In this document: piece after piece, positions 12,394-25,800 of the stretch
Layout of the letters: the number at the start of each line of letters is the position of its first letter
Numbering within the stretch: the stretch's first letter is position 1
Assembly: GCF_949628215.1 (NCBI RefSeq)
Contig: NC_134279.1
Span: 76,948,830-77,012,829 of the forward strand
From: Phalacrocorax aristotelis
Taxonomy: Eukaryota > Chordata > Aves > Suliformes > Phalacrocoracidae
Direction: 5' to 3'
Length of the DNA: 64,000 nt
Notes under the pieces: model-generated
Databases searched by the model: none
What the model was told of the DNA's origin: nothing
The model's input: the letters and a program-made list of their open reading frames with translations, nothing else
Translations under genes and position numbers: made by a program

Positions 12394-15300
12394 GTAAGAG
12401 TGAGATCTGAAAATACCAGGTACCTGAATTTAATTTCCTGGGTGCACTAGATGGGCTCTTTCACAGTAGGCTCTGAGGACACTTTAGCAATACATAAACA
12501 TGCATAAAAATGTATGAATAGACATGTAAATACATAAATAATATGGATGTTGGAGGAAGTTGGCCTTGATCCTGGCTTTGAGGTCGCCCTTACACCTACT
12601 GCCTCACAGCCAAAGGGCAGGTGTAAACAAATAATTTATTTGCTTGAAAATAAATTGGGAAGGAAACAACCCAGTGAGTTTATTGGCCTTCTCTGATTTG
12701 GTAATTTTCTTTTAATACTATGATAATCAACGCACATTTAGAAGATTGGAAGGGCAAATGCATATTTCCCCTTTTATAAATGACGGTGAAAAATAGTTAA
12801 CTTTGAATGAAAGTTTTACTGTGATGGAGAATCATTGTGAGGGGTTTTACTGTGTGAGATGAGTTGTCAGGCTACTGCAGCTTGTTCTGGCAGCGAGTCT
12901 AGTCAGTGAAGCTGAACCAGCAAATGGCCACTTCTGTGGTGTCTTTCTGGAGGGGTCGTGTTGTGGTTAATGCTCTCCTAACATGGTTTTACCCTATCTG
13001 ATGACACTAGTTCCTGAAAGAATACAAAGAGCTTATTTAAAAATAAATATAATTTAGATTAAATGGAAAGTCAAAATATCTAATATCCTGTTTTATTTCT
13101 CTTAATCTGCCTGGGCACTAAAAAGCAGAAAAATCCAGTTTCTGGCCATATGTTACACATCTAGATGTCTGATTTTAGTGGTGCCTAGGACAGGGAAGGG
13201 AGTTCAGCTGGCTCCATGAAGTCTATTAGAGGTATTGTTGTGCAGATATATTTTACCTGGAAAGCACATTAGTCCATGGGTGGAGATAGCTAGAACTTTT
13301 GGAATAAAATATGCAAACAACTGAGTTTTATTCCGAACTCACTCTTCTTTTGCACATTGGAATATTTTTATTTTGCTTCTGTTTTTTCTTGTAAAATGAT
13401 TCCTTGGGATTTCTTTTGCTTTTTCTGTTTGTATTTTTCTCCTTTTTACTCACGACTCATTGTTTTGAACTTAAGATTTGCATAACTACTTTCTGAATAT
13501 AATCTATCTTTGATAAGATTTATCTAAAAGACCCCTTTATTAACATATTTCCTATTTTTTCTAGTGCATACTCAAAAGCCCTGCATGAAGTGGAAGCTGC
13601 CTTTTCATTCCTTTGCCTCTGTCACTTAAGCACTAGCTTCGTGCATTTGGTTGTTGTTGCTTAGACATATATCACTCCGTTTCTGTTTGTCTTGGTTAGT
13701 TTTGCATCTTCTGGTATCCTTCTCTGCTCATCTGAAAGAGATCTTTCTAGTTCAAAACAAGCACTGTTGTGCAATTTGTTGATTTGTGGTAGTTTGGAGG
13801 GGATGGGGAACGGTTTCATTGCACTGACTAGAAACAAATATGGACAACTTTTACCTTTCTGACCCTTTTGCTCACCCACTTCCTGTTTCCTTTATTGCAA
13901 AAGTTCATCTCATTAGAAAAAATAGAACAATATCTTTTAAAAATAAACCAAATGTTTCCGGGCCTGTTGTTTGTTTTTCTGGGAGATGGCTGTTTCACAC
14001 AGAGTTACAGAATTGAGATATCTCGTAGGATGTCTGATGCTTTGGGAAGAAAGGATCGAGGAGAAAATGTGTATCTGTTTTGCATAGCACAGAAGCAAAG
14101 AAATCTTCACCAAAAAAACTTCATCCGGATCTTGGTTACGGATTTGCAGTAACCTCCAAGCCAGAGAGTGGCTTGCAGACTGGCTTCCTGCAATGACATT
14201 GAACTCTGTCAGTTTGCTCCATCTTGCAACAAATGTTATGAGCTCAGGAAGTCATCAGTGGTACTTCTCAAGCTTTTTATCATTAAGTGCATGTTTTCTA
14301 GATGGACGCAAGAGTGGGGCGTGTTTTGAAGGCTTGAACTCTGTGACATTTTCCTCGACTTGTGCAATCTTTTGCTCAACATTTGATAATCCACAGTTTT
14401 TATCAGCTGTCAGTTACAAGAACCTGCTGTGGGAGTTTCACAAATAAACTACACTTTAGTGGTAACTGGGAGATGTGAAAACTATGTACAGTCCTTAATT
14501 TCCTTAAGACTTACACTGGTGGACTTTTGTGTACAGAGAAAGCTACAAGCAATATAATCAAACACTCTGTGAATGTGTGCTTCTGAAACAGCTGTATATC
14601 TGTTTGATACGTTACCAGGGACAGTTTCTGGGTGGTGTTTGTGCTCTCTACATATGCTAAGTACTGTTCAAACTGCCCTTGACTTCCAGCCAGCAGATGG
14701 GAAAGTCATTAGCCATCAGACTTGAACAACAGTTGCTTTCTGTGTTTACAAAGTCCTGTACACGATCTGTGTGTTGACAAGTTATAAACTGAGTGGAAAA
14801 TATCCGAAACCTTCTCAGTGCAACTTGTATAAAACATCACAGTAATCAGCACAGGGTTAATTTAGCATACTACAGGTCACTTGTCCCGCACAGAGCTGCG
14901 GGCTGTAGCAGCTAACTGAAAGGGGGACAGTTAGGTGGTGAGAGAACAGGAGGCATCTGGAAAAACAGCACAAGACCAGTTTGTGACTAGGACACAAACA
15001 AAGTACATCTTCATAAAAGCATGAACATTTCCTGTGCTGTCACCGAAGTCAACAACCTTAGTAGGTGTAAGAATAGCACCCCAGGTATGTAAATTTTACT
15101 AGTCCTTAGTCTAATTTAGGCATCTGTAGCACATAATCTGTGCTCTGCTCAGTCTTGGCAGAGTTGCTGGGGTAATAATTTCTCAAAAGTAAACTGTTGT
15201 GGACAATCTCTAGGAAGTATTCTGTACAACTGATCTGTTATTGACTCCAAGTTTGGCCTTACTCTTTTTTACTTATTGCCTTGATTGCTCAACAAATAAA

Positions 15301-17496
15301 CACATGATCAAATTAATCCTAGCCTTCAGAGGGTTATATTAGGGATGGAATTGGCTCATTATATTTCATTTATATATGGGTGAAGAATCTCCATTAATTT
15401 GTAATGTTTCCCTGTGCTGTAATAATGCACTCTACTTTCTAAACTACTGTCCAGAGGCAGAAGCTGGTTAATGCAGAACCAATATGTTGTCAAGGTATTT
15501 GGGGGGGCTGACTTGGTAGAAGTAAATCAGTTCCAATAAGAATTACTTCATCAGTGGCTGTTAGAGATTAGTTATTTATTTACTTTTTGTAATCATGCTA
15601 TTACAAATCTATATTGAATCACTTTTATATTGAAGAAAATTCCATGATGGGAGAATTCTCAAAGATTTAAACAGGTCAGCTAATAATAATTTTCAATGTG
15701 ACTCAAACATCTCTTTGTTCCTCTATAATTCTCTTTGTAATACCCACAGATATGACTGTCTCAGTCCTTTCCCCGGGAAGGATCTGCAGATCAGGTAATA
15801 ATTTGCAAGACACCTAGCAGAATGATTAGCTGAGAGAGGTACAGTTTGGGGACTCAAGATTTAGAGACGTTATGAAAGGGCATTTCAAAACTTAAGAGGT
15901 CATACATGGTGTAACCTGGCTTTGGATCACTGCCCAATAAAAGAAGTAGCATTTCAGCCTGCTCAGTATAGTGACTACACAACGGACAAGGCAGAAACCA
16001 GCCTGGAATTTCTCAGTTTTTTCAGGAAATTTCTGCAGGTAGTTCTGTACCTTCCTAGCAAAATGCAGTATGAACGCATTGCTGTAAACAGGGATTTATT
16101 GTCTCTACATCAACTGGAAAAGACCATTCTTCCGCTTGTCATGGGTGTTATATGTTTATTAAAGGGAAAGTTAGTCACAGAAAAAGCTTTTTCATTTTCC
16201 CTTGATATGTTAATATTTTTTTAGGAGCAGGACCCTGAAACATCTTGGAAAATGTAACTGAGCTTTACATTCTTTCTGAGTACCTACAACATCAAAAGAA
16301 GTTGGTGAGTGTGATAGTCAGATAATAAACCCCTGCAAGAACCAAAGTATTACAAAAGAAGAGATGTGTGTATAAAATGATTTTCCATTTGTCAAAAGCA
16401 TATATTCTAAATGTGATTGTCAGATAGTTTGATCCTGATACTTCACTGCTGAGATCAATGAGTATTTTTATATTTAAAAAATGATTAAGTCCTTGGTCAG
16501 AAATAATCCAGTTTTGCTTGCTCTCTCCATAAATATACATATACACACACTCATACATTTACCTACCAACCTATGCAGAAGGGATTGAGAACACAGTCAT
16601 TGCCCTGGACTCTTAGTGAAACGGGGACATTTCTGAACACTTTCTATCTTTCAAAGCAGAAGCAGAAGCCCAATGATGCATACCTCATTCTTCATTCAGA
16701 AATGAGCCATTGTTTATCTCTGTGAAAAGTGAGTGCAAAATGCTACCAGCAGAAGGAAAGAAGCTTCTAGTTTTTTCACATAAGCATGACATTATAAAGC
16801 ATAAGGAAGTGGAAAAGCAGGTCCTCTGTGTTGGCAGGATCAGGTCTCTAGATTCTCCTTCCTTATGTGCCAAGTTTTTCTTGCCATATTTTTCAGGTGA
16901 TTAAGTTTGTTTACGGGAAATCTTGTTCCTTTTCCCGCCTGTCCCCTTTTGATAGTGATTTTACCCTGAAATCCCATGCTGAATAGAGATAAGTATCAGG
17001 GCTGCTCTTTCTCTCTTACAAAGCAGCGAACTGAGTCAATGATACAGATCGTTGGTATCAGTGTGAATTGAATCAAAAGTTTCTCATTTCATGCTAGTGA
17101 CAATCCTTTAACACAGATTAAAGAACTATGTTTCTAACTGGTGGTTAGTGGTCTGAGGGCTTTGCATTTGTATCTTCAGCACCTTTTCTTTAATGTACCC
17201 TGTGACCGCAGGCTGACACATCACATCCAGTTCTGTGAAAATGAACAGTTGGAGGGCTGACTAACGCGAGGTTTTTAAATCAAAGGTGTTTATTTATTTA
17301 ATGAAAGAGTGTAACATAGGAATGTTTCCAAACTAAATGTCTCACTTCATGAGTATTTCTGTCCAAACCTTAGGAGTTAACATTAATTTTCTTATACAGT
17401 TTAAATCAACATGCCCTAAAATTATAAGAAGTTTCTGATTTGGCCCTATTATTCACTAGACATAATATAGCAACATGCTTGGGTTTTGTTGGTTTT

Positions 17497-17519
17497 GGTT
17501 TTTTTTTTTAAAAAAAAAA
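17497..17519 (+). repeat. T-tract followed by A-tract
   Basis: A run of T passes directly into a run of A, making a simple self-complementary stretch of about 20 bases. No element could be recognised on either side. Confidence 0.6.
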
Positions 17520-20500
17520 CTTTTAAATTATTAACTTTTGAAAAATGGTGATCAAATTTCCTTCTTCACGCATCTCCTTGTAAACTTCCTGCTTCAGACA
17601 GAAGACCCTACTGCTGATCCTTGTTACATGAAGGAACTAGGCCATTTTCTCTAGGCATAAAAAGTGTAGGAAACTACCCAGATCTTAGTCTTATATAATG
17701 CTGAATGTTCCAGCCATTATCCAGCAAGGTATTTAAGCATATATTTAACTTTCAGCACCTCAGGAGTCTCATTCATATCAATGGGTTTACTCAAGGATTT
17801 TGGGGTGTTAGGGCCAGAATTCTCAGCATCCTGTTGAAGGAGATTGGGATGTGAGGAACTAAGGGCAGGCTAATGAACAAAGACCTGCTCATCTCCTGAT
17901 CTTTGAGATATTCTGACATTTTATGAGGAATAGAGTGAGAGCCAAGAAGTATAAGCCTAAATAATTTGCTCCTTTTGATTAGGGTTGTGCAAGGGATAAC
18001 GAGGATTATTACTGCTCCTAGGAGACACTGCTACACATAAAAATGGCAACAAAGAGAAGCCTGTATTTGGATGGCACTGACTTGGAAATACAAAAGGAAA
18101 AACTGCAGCTCCGCTGAGGAGGGTGGGGTACAGAACTGAAAAGAATAAAAAAAAAAAGCAACTTTTCTTGACGTGAAATTCAACTATATTTTCCCCAGGA
18201 AAAATGAAATGTAATACTGGTAATTTATACAGACAGTTGAACAAATTGAAACCATATACAGAAAATTAAGTTATGTTTTTATGGAAAGAACAGAACACAT
18301 TTAACAAGCACTACCTAGAGCCAGCAGTCTTTCACTATGTAACTTGCAGGGTGTTTTAATTATGCTGAGGTCAGAATGTCTGTTTCTAGCTTTAATCAGC
18401 TAATTCAAGATTTTATTTAGTATGAAAAAAATCTAATAAGCTTTTTTGTTCATAGATCTTTTTAAATATTCCAAATATGAATTAGAAATAAAACACAATA
18501 TATTTTAAGATGCTAGGTTACATTTATGAAAATATCCTTGGGAACATTAAAAGAAAAAGAAAAAACTACTAGCCTGGGTAAAATGTGCCCTTGAATTTTA
18601 GTGTTTTGCATAGTCCTTATTCTTAACCACTAGATTTAAACCTAATTTTATGCTGGAGGGTAGCTTGGTTTGTATTACAAAGAGATGGTTAAAAAAGAAG
18701 GGATCAATTCCTTAAAACCATGTGTGGCCAGAGTGGGTTCTTTGCTGTAGGAACTGAGCTATATTCTGTCAGTTGTTAATGGATATTTTTATTGCCTATT
18801 TTCAAATATTGGCTCACTGATAGTGAGTGAGTGAATTAGATGTAGATGAATTCTATGGTTTTTTCCATGCTATTTCTGCAAGGAAGCGACATGTTGCTAT
18901 GCTTGTGCCTGCTTCCTTATATGGAAAATGAGCAAAGAATGAAAACTGAATGGATCCTTTGTTTGTATGGCAAATGTAATATAAATCCATAATGGTAAAT
19001 GCATTTTACCTGAAGCAAGCACTGGATAAAATGCAGAGGCAGGCTTTGACACTGGGACTGAAACTGGAACCTGACAATGTCCCTCCCTGGGATGGTCCTG
19101 AGCACCAGCATGAAGCATCACTCTTATTTTTTGCTTCTGCTGTTCCAATGCATTTTGGTTTTTTTTAATTATTGTGCAGTAAAGCATTTCCAACCAGAAG
19201 AATGGAGAATGTAGCTGGTTCATAACTGCCTTGTGCTGAAGATGCCCTCCAGAGAAGTTAGAAGATGTGGTTTGAAATGTCCTCAGACGGAGGAGAGAAT
19301 TTGAGCCTCTCTGTTCCATATCCTGGTTGAGGACACTAATCAGATTTGTACTGGGGGTTACAGCACGAGGTGGAGGAAGGAGTAATGGTGGGGTAATTTG
19401 CTCCCATTGGACATAAAAAGAAAATAATAACCCTACTCATCTTTTTGAAGGAGAGGTGGTAGGTACCTATGTTCAGGAAATGACCCCTAACTCAGGTGGT
19501 ACTTTTTGGCAGGCTTAAAAAAGAGGCAAGATTTAGGATGTGTTCTTAGGTATTCCTTTTTGGTCAGTTCTAGATGGTTCCCTCCCCAGAGACTTCACTG
19601 TTTTGAATCTCATTTTGAGATGTCTAATACTTCCCTGGCATTACTTTGAGAGTCTGGTCACCTAATACAGGGTTGTGAATGTGGCTTGTCCAAAAAAATT
19701 AGATTTATGATGCTTCTTTGTTGCAGTTCGTAAATCAGTTTGTGGCTCTAATTCAAATAGACTACTTTTTTTCCTTTATACCTGGTGATTCTCTGAGATG
19801 GATGCTATTTAAGAGAAGCAGCATGGGCAGGACACCCCCTAGGAAATAGGTTCAATCAAAGTAGCATTTGAGAGGAATGAAGATGTCCAAGAGTATTTTA
19901 TATCTTGTAATTAAGATATGTGTTTGCTCAGATCAGTCCGAAGGTATTCAGAAGGATGGTGTGTCTTCCAGCTGCTTTCTGCAGCTTTATCAAATGTTTG
20001 AGCCATTGTGCTGAAGACCCTATATTTTTTGTCATCCACTTTCTCTGCTTAGGTACGGACAGAGTATAACGATGACAGCCATTTAGTTATCTGTCATTCA
20101 AGTGCAGGGAGACCACGTAGCTTGTGAAAGCTGTATTTACCAAAAACATCCAAGTGACTATCCAATTATGTTAACGAATGATGATGGCTAGAGCTTGATA
20201 TGGTGGAAAACGAAATGTAGACCCAGTTTTCTACTAGTAATACCTTCTAAAATGACACTCCACTACTTCATATTAGCTTTTCCCCTCCCTGTCCTTTTTC
20301 CCCCCCTCTTACTTCTCCAGAAGCCTATCAGTCTCGGCATTGAATGGCTGTACTGTTGAGCCTCATTTCCATAGATAAAAATCTCTCTTCATTTCTCCTC
20401 TCTCTGAAGTAACTTTTGTCTGTAGGTTTATCCCCCACCTATGGAACATGACCTAATGTCTGTCACACTTGAAATAAATAAAGCTTGGTTCAACATTATC

Positions 20501-21479
20501 TGCAAATCCTGGCTTGGTGAAAAAAATCAGCATGCAGCAAAAATAACAAACTCTTCACCCTACTAGCAAAAAAATGGTAATATTGACAGCTTTTATTATG
20601 ATACTGTGACTAGTGTGATTCCCATTGTCCATGCTCCTGAAAGGAAGGAGATAGATAAACTTTTGTTAAAAAAGATTTATTTATAGTCTTCCTGTTTGCA
20701 CAAAAAGTTGGAAAATTTGACCTCAATATGCCCTAAGGGCTTTAACCCAGGAAATGAAATGTCCTCATGTATATATTTTTAGATTTCATGGTTTTAAGCT
20801 TCACCGTAGGATTTCTGGGGTTTTACTCACGGTGTTTGAGTGCTTGAGGTTAGTAGCACTACAATGACTAATAAAATCATGGGTTTTTATAATCAGAAAA
20901 ATATAAGACCACATTCGAACTACAAGTCTGAGTGCAAAGGACAGAGAACAGATGTATTTCACATACTGTTTTTTCCTTCTCACAAAACATATCTTAAAAT
21001 ACTTGACAGATTTAAAAACACAGAAGAAAGTTTCACCCAGCCCTATTTAACTGACAGCTTGGGGAAATAGAAATTAAGAAGATGAGACATGTGATTTCAT
21101 CTATGATTAGAAATGTGATCAGGGATCAATGAGACATAAAACTAAAGAGAATATGGATGCAATAAAGTTATATGAAACAACATCTAAGAAGATGCTCACA
21201 TTCACAGTGCCTAGACTCTATAAACAGAGAAAGACCACAGAGCAGAGGTCAGAGAAGGTGACAGTAACATCTGTGAGGAAGGCTGCAGGCAATCAAGGCA
21301 GCTGGCTTTAAAAAAATGGAAAATAAAAAAACGTGATTGGCAATTTTTACCAGATCATGGGATGCCTGCTTGTGACTGGGGTTGATGTGTTCAGACAGCG
21401 CTGTTTGTTAGCTAAGCTGAGTTTAATAACCATTTTTCTCTTGTGAGTGAACATATGAATTGAAATTTCTACACCATGG

Positions 21480-22866
21480 AGATCCTGTTACCATTAACTG
21501 ATGTGCAGCACCATCAGCAGATTTGTATTCTGCAGGACATATCTGTCTTGAAGCTGACATGTTATATGCCATCTTTACCTCAAGTGAGATGTAAAAGGCA
21601 GAAATCACAAGCTCCAGCCTTTCTGAGGCAGGGGGAGGTGGTCCTCTTGCCTGAAGGAGCTGTGGACTGGTGGAGGAGCTGTGTGCCCAGGTAAAAGAAC
21701 CATGGGAGAAGGTCAGCAAACTGCACAGCATCAAAGAGAATGAGAAAGGGATTGATCAGATCTTCTCAGAGATCCTGCAGAGACAATAGCCTGAACACCC
21801 TGGTACAGCAAAGAAGGGACAGGCAGAATCTGTGTTCATCAGGTTGGGAAATAGAGACTCCCATGATGGTGAAGGCTAGAAGCTAATGACTTCTGGCATC
21901 AGAAGGATAGCTTATGCTCCACTTGCAGATCTTCAACTACAGAATACGTTCAGTGCCCTGGCTTCAGGTGAGGGACTAGGAGCTCAACAAAGCAGCCAAG
22001 TCTGATGAGCCTGAGTCATGCAGGAGCACCAGGAGGAAGCAGCAAGTGATAACAGTAGGCAACTCCCCACTTTAGGGGATGGAGACCCCATCTCCATCCA
22101 ACCTGCTGGTTGTTGGAAGTTCAGATCCAGGCTGCCAAGGCTTGAATGGCCCTTGGATTATGATGTCCTGCTGCTCTTCCTCATGGGCACCAATGTATCT
22201 GCCTGTTTCAAGTGTGACTGCATGACTTACCACCCAGAAAGCAGATTTGCAGAAAGGGACCTCAGTAAGAGCTGCATTAGGAACATCATTGCCAGCAGGT
22301 TGAGAAGGGTGATCCTTCATCTCTGCTCAGGACTGGTGAGACAAATCTGGAGTCTGGAGTCCAGTACTGTGATCCCTGGTAAAGGAGAGGTGGACATACT
22401 AGAGCAAGTCCAGCAAAGGTGAGTAAAAATTATTAGGGTTTGAAGCATTGGACGCTCAAGGAGATGACAGGTCTTGAAACCAAAAAACAAGGTTATGTTC
22501 ATCCTGGAGAAGTGAAGGGCTACTGGGGGATATTATCAATGTGGGATGATGTAAAGAAGGTGGATCCAGACTCTCTTCAGTGCTGCACAGTGAAAGGAAA
22601 AGAGGCAATGGGCAGAAATGGAATGGAAATACAGGAAATTCTGTTTAAATATAACAGTTCTCTTTTTTTGTTTGCTTTTTAATTGTGAGAGTGGTTGAAC
22701 ACTGGAAAAGGTTGCCCAGAGAGGTTGTGGAGTCTCCATCTTGGAGAAGTTCAAGACCAAACTGGACATGGCCTCAAGCAATATGCTTTAGCTATTCCTC
22801 CTCTGAGCAGGGAGGTTGGTCTAGATGATACCCAAAGGTTCCTTCCCACTTCAGTTATTCTGTGAG
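21480..22866 (+). mobile_element. CR1 LINE copy joining an ORF1 remnant to the 3' end, most of ORF2 missing
   Basis: The right end is a clear CR1 3' end: 'gagagtggttgaacactgga', 'ggttgcccagagaggttgtgg', 'gttggtctagatgat', 'ggttccttcccact' and 'ttctgtgagt'. The part at 22265-22430 matches the very end of CR1 ORF2 (the 'gtgatccttc...ctctgctcaggactggtgagac' stretch). The part at about 21680-22200 matches CR1 ORF1: a coiled-coil-like 'EKVSKLHSIKENEKGIDQI' segment and then an esterase-type stretch (LPTLGDGDP, RLPRLEWPLDYDVLLLF, LMGTN). Endonuclease and reverse transcriptase are absent between them; the junction lies near 22200-22270. All frames contain stops. The left boundary is uncertain by about 100 bases. 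Confidence 0.75.
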
Positions 22867-25800
22867 TCCCAGCCCTTGAAAATTACATTGATAATGGCAG
22901 CCAAAGATTTGTTCCTTTCTTAGTGTTCAAGGCAGGAAAATTTAGCATAGTTTATAGCCAGCTAACTGAAGTTCTTCAGGACCTGTATGTACAAAAAAGA
23001 GTTTTCTGGGCCGAATCTTCATATTTTTAATTGGAGAAGGTGACAAAACACTTCCTCAAAACATTACCTGGCCATTCTCCTGAAAGAAACCGATGGGAAA
23101 ATTGGATATTGATGGATGGGAAAGGGAGGGAAAAAAAGGCTTCTGAGCCTCATGGGGTGGCAGAGAGTAACTATTCTACTTTGGTTTTAATGTTTTCTCT
23201 AAAGCAGAATTCAGGCCAGATGTGTGCAATGTGGACAGCAACATAGCTTCAAAATGATCCATGTTACTGTGTCAGTAATGTGGAGTGGCCCTGGCTACCA
23301 CTGCAAAGTGTCTGCTTTCTTCCAGTGCTGTGAAATCTGCAGGATTTCAAGAAAGCCTTGAAAATCCTCCATTTGGTTGCAATATTTTTCCAACACAACC
23401 ATTTTAACAAGACAAACTGATTAGAGGAGTATTTAATAGTCCTGAGTCCCAGTGCTATGGTACTAACTATACTGCGCCACAAGTTTATTTTTATTTTGTA
23501 CACAATGGGCTACAGTTTGGCTGAAAGTATTTTATACCAGCATTTCTCTTGGATGAGCTGATGTATGTGAACAACAGAGTGCCTTTATGAGGCAAATATA
23601 TTTTGTTAATTTTGGGCAGGCAATATTGTCCCATTCCTTTGCCGAGTAGTGTCTCATGAAACCAGAAATGTTGTTGCCTACTGATACTGACAGAGGCCAT
23701 AAGAAAGAATCTGTGGATGAGCAAGTTGTATGGACAAGGTAGCTACAGGGAAAAATTGTGAAGGCCTTAGCAGTCTATTTTATGCAGTTAATGAGGTCAA
23801 GCTGAGAAAAAAATAATGCTCCAATTGAGTAGCCTCATACAGTATATAAAGCATGTTTCAAAATAGTGATACTAGAAACAGACTCATACTTGATGAACTC
23901 CAGATGATTCCACTGATGTTAATACAGAGAAAAAACCTCAGCATCCTCCCTCCTCCATTCCGTTCCCCTGCCAGAGGTAATCCAGAGATTCTCGCGCTGT
24001 TAAAGTCATTATGACATATTTTGGAACTAGCAAAAATGAAAATGATTCATCTCATCTTTCCTATGATGTTTAAAAATGTATTTTGCAGTAGCTCTAAGCA
24101 CAAGGCAGCTAGAAAACTTTCAACATTTTATATAAATAAATATTGTAGGAAAAATCTTTGAAGTGGGAGATCATGAGTGAACACATCTGCTTAACAGAAC
24201 TGAAAGCACAAGGGTTTGAGACCTTTCCCTTCTCTCTACCAAACAAAATCAAAAAGAAAGATGTGCTTTGTTTTAATGTTTTACTCATAAACTTTTTACA
24301 TTGTTTTGTATTTTAACACTTACATAGCAAAAGGAGTGTGTAGATAAACAAATGCCTCATGTCTCTTAGTAGCAGAAGTATTCTGATTCTTATTTATTGA
24401 CATAGCATAAATGTAATCTTTGATAGTAAGGCTCCCATTTACTTCCGACTAAATAAAGCCCTTAGGAGATAATGTTAAAAAAAAGATCTTTGGTTCTTCA
24501 ATTTCAGTCATGAGAAAAAATTTTGAAGCTACTACAGTTTAAACAGTTCAATATAATATCCAAGAATCTGACCTTGCTTTACAAAGAGTCATCTCTTGAT
24601 CAAAAGGATGGAGCACACGAATTAAGTAGTCTTTTCCGTCTTGAAATACTAGGATTCTGTGATTCGTTCTATTCATAGCACAGCCTGAAACCTTTTTCCA
24701 TTGTTATCCAGTCGGTAATGCTGAAAAAAACATCCTTAAACCTAATGATCTTGTTCAAATATTTTTTGAGTGGAAGAAGGGATGAAATAGACAAAATCAA
24801 AGAAAACTCAGACCTCAGTAAAGGTTTTCCCCATAGGGTAAATGAAAGAACTATTTTATAATATTCTTTCCTCTTTTCCCATACAAATGCGTCTTTTCTT
24901 TGGACAACATATAAATGTTAGATTGTTATAAGGTCTTGGATGTTACTGCCTGCTAAGGAGCCTATGATTACTGTTACTCACAGGAAGATGTCTCTTCCAA
25001 ACTGGTTATGACTATGACCAAACCTAGAAGTTTCTGTGTAGAGAAGTGAGTGAAGTTCCTTTATCCCTGAATATTGTATCAAATACAGAACTGTACAACA
25101 GTGCTGTGGTAACTTATCTTTAGGGAGTGCCGCATTTAAAGAAATGAAAGGCCTAATATGTGCCAGATCATTAAGTGCCAGCTTTACCAACAGACAACAT
25201 TTTTAAACTTTTAAAAATTACTTCCTATAAAAAGCAGAACAGTGTAAAAAGTGAAACTGCAAAACAATTTCAAGTAACTTTAACCCACTAATGATAATGG
25301 TATGACATAGATATTCCAGCATCCCAGCTAGTTTGTGAAATTAGCTGCCTTTTGCAATTGATGTTAAATTTGACATGTTTTGGAGATTGCTGGTGCTACA
25401 TTTTCCTTACCAGAATCACTGATGGTAACTCCTCTAGGCACTTCTCAGGTCCAAAGTGGAGTGACTGCAAAACTGAACAATTCAAGCTCTTTTTTTCAAT
25501 TCTTGTGCTTGGGTGTTGGACATCTCATAATATTTCATGTCCTTGCCTTTTCCTTCTCTTCCTCAAGTATTTCACGGAAAATATTTCTATTATATATCCT
25601 GATTAGATTATATATTTAGCTTTAAGTTGCCTTTGTTGTGATTACAGCCTTTTTAAAACACTGTGGTATAAAGTTGCAAAATATATATCATAAATATGAA
25701 GGTACACGTTTTTAAAGATTTGTAATATGCATTTGGACTATGTATGTTTAAATAAAATTGACCAGTATGAAGTTGCCAAGACTACATAAGGTACCCCTTT

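Larger units (their letters stand above)
7606..21479. other. Long non-coding stretch
   Basis: Nearly 14 kb with no frame over 140 codons and no recognised protein block. It holds a GC-richer patch at about 12120-12400 with a possible exon, and an AATAAATAAAG signal near 20475 that could end a non-coding transcript. Parts may be very old repeats that can no longer be recognised by eye. Confidence 0.5.

Noticed and set aside
15922-16224. 100-codon plus-strand frame
   Set aside because: It has no homology I can recognise and no exon-like boundaries.
20465-20490. AATAAATAAAG polyadenylation-like signal
   Set aside because: There is no exon or transcript context. Such words are frequent in AT-rich DNA.
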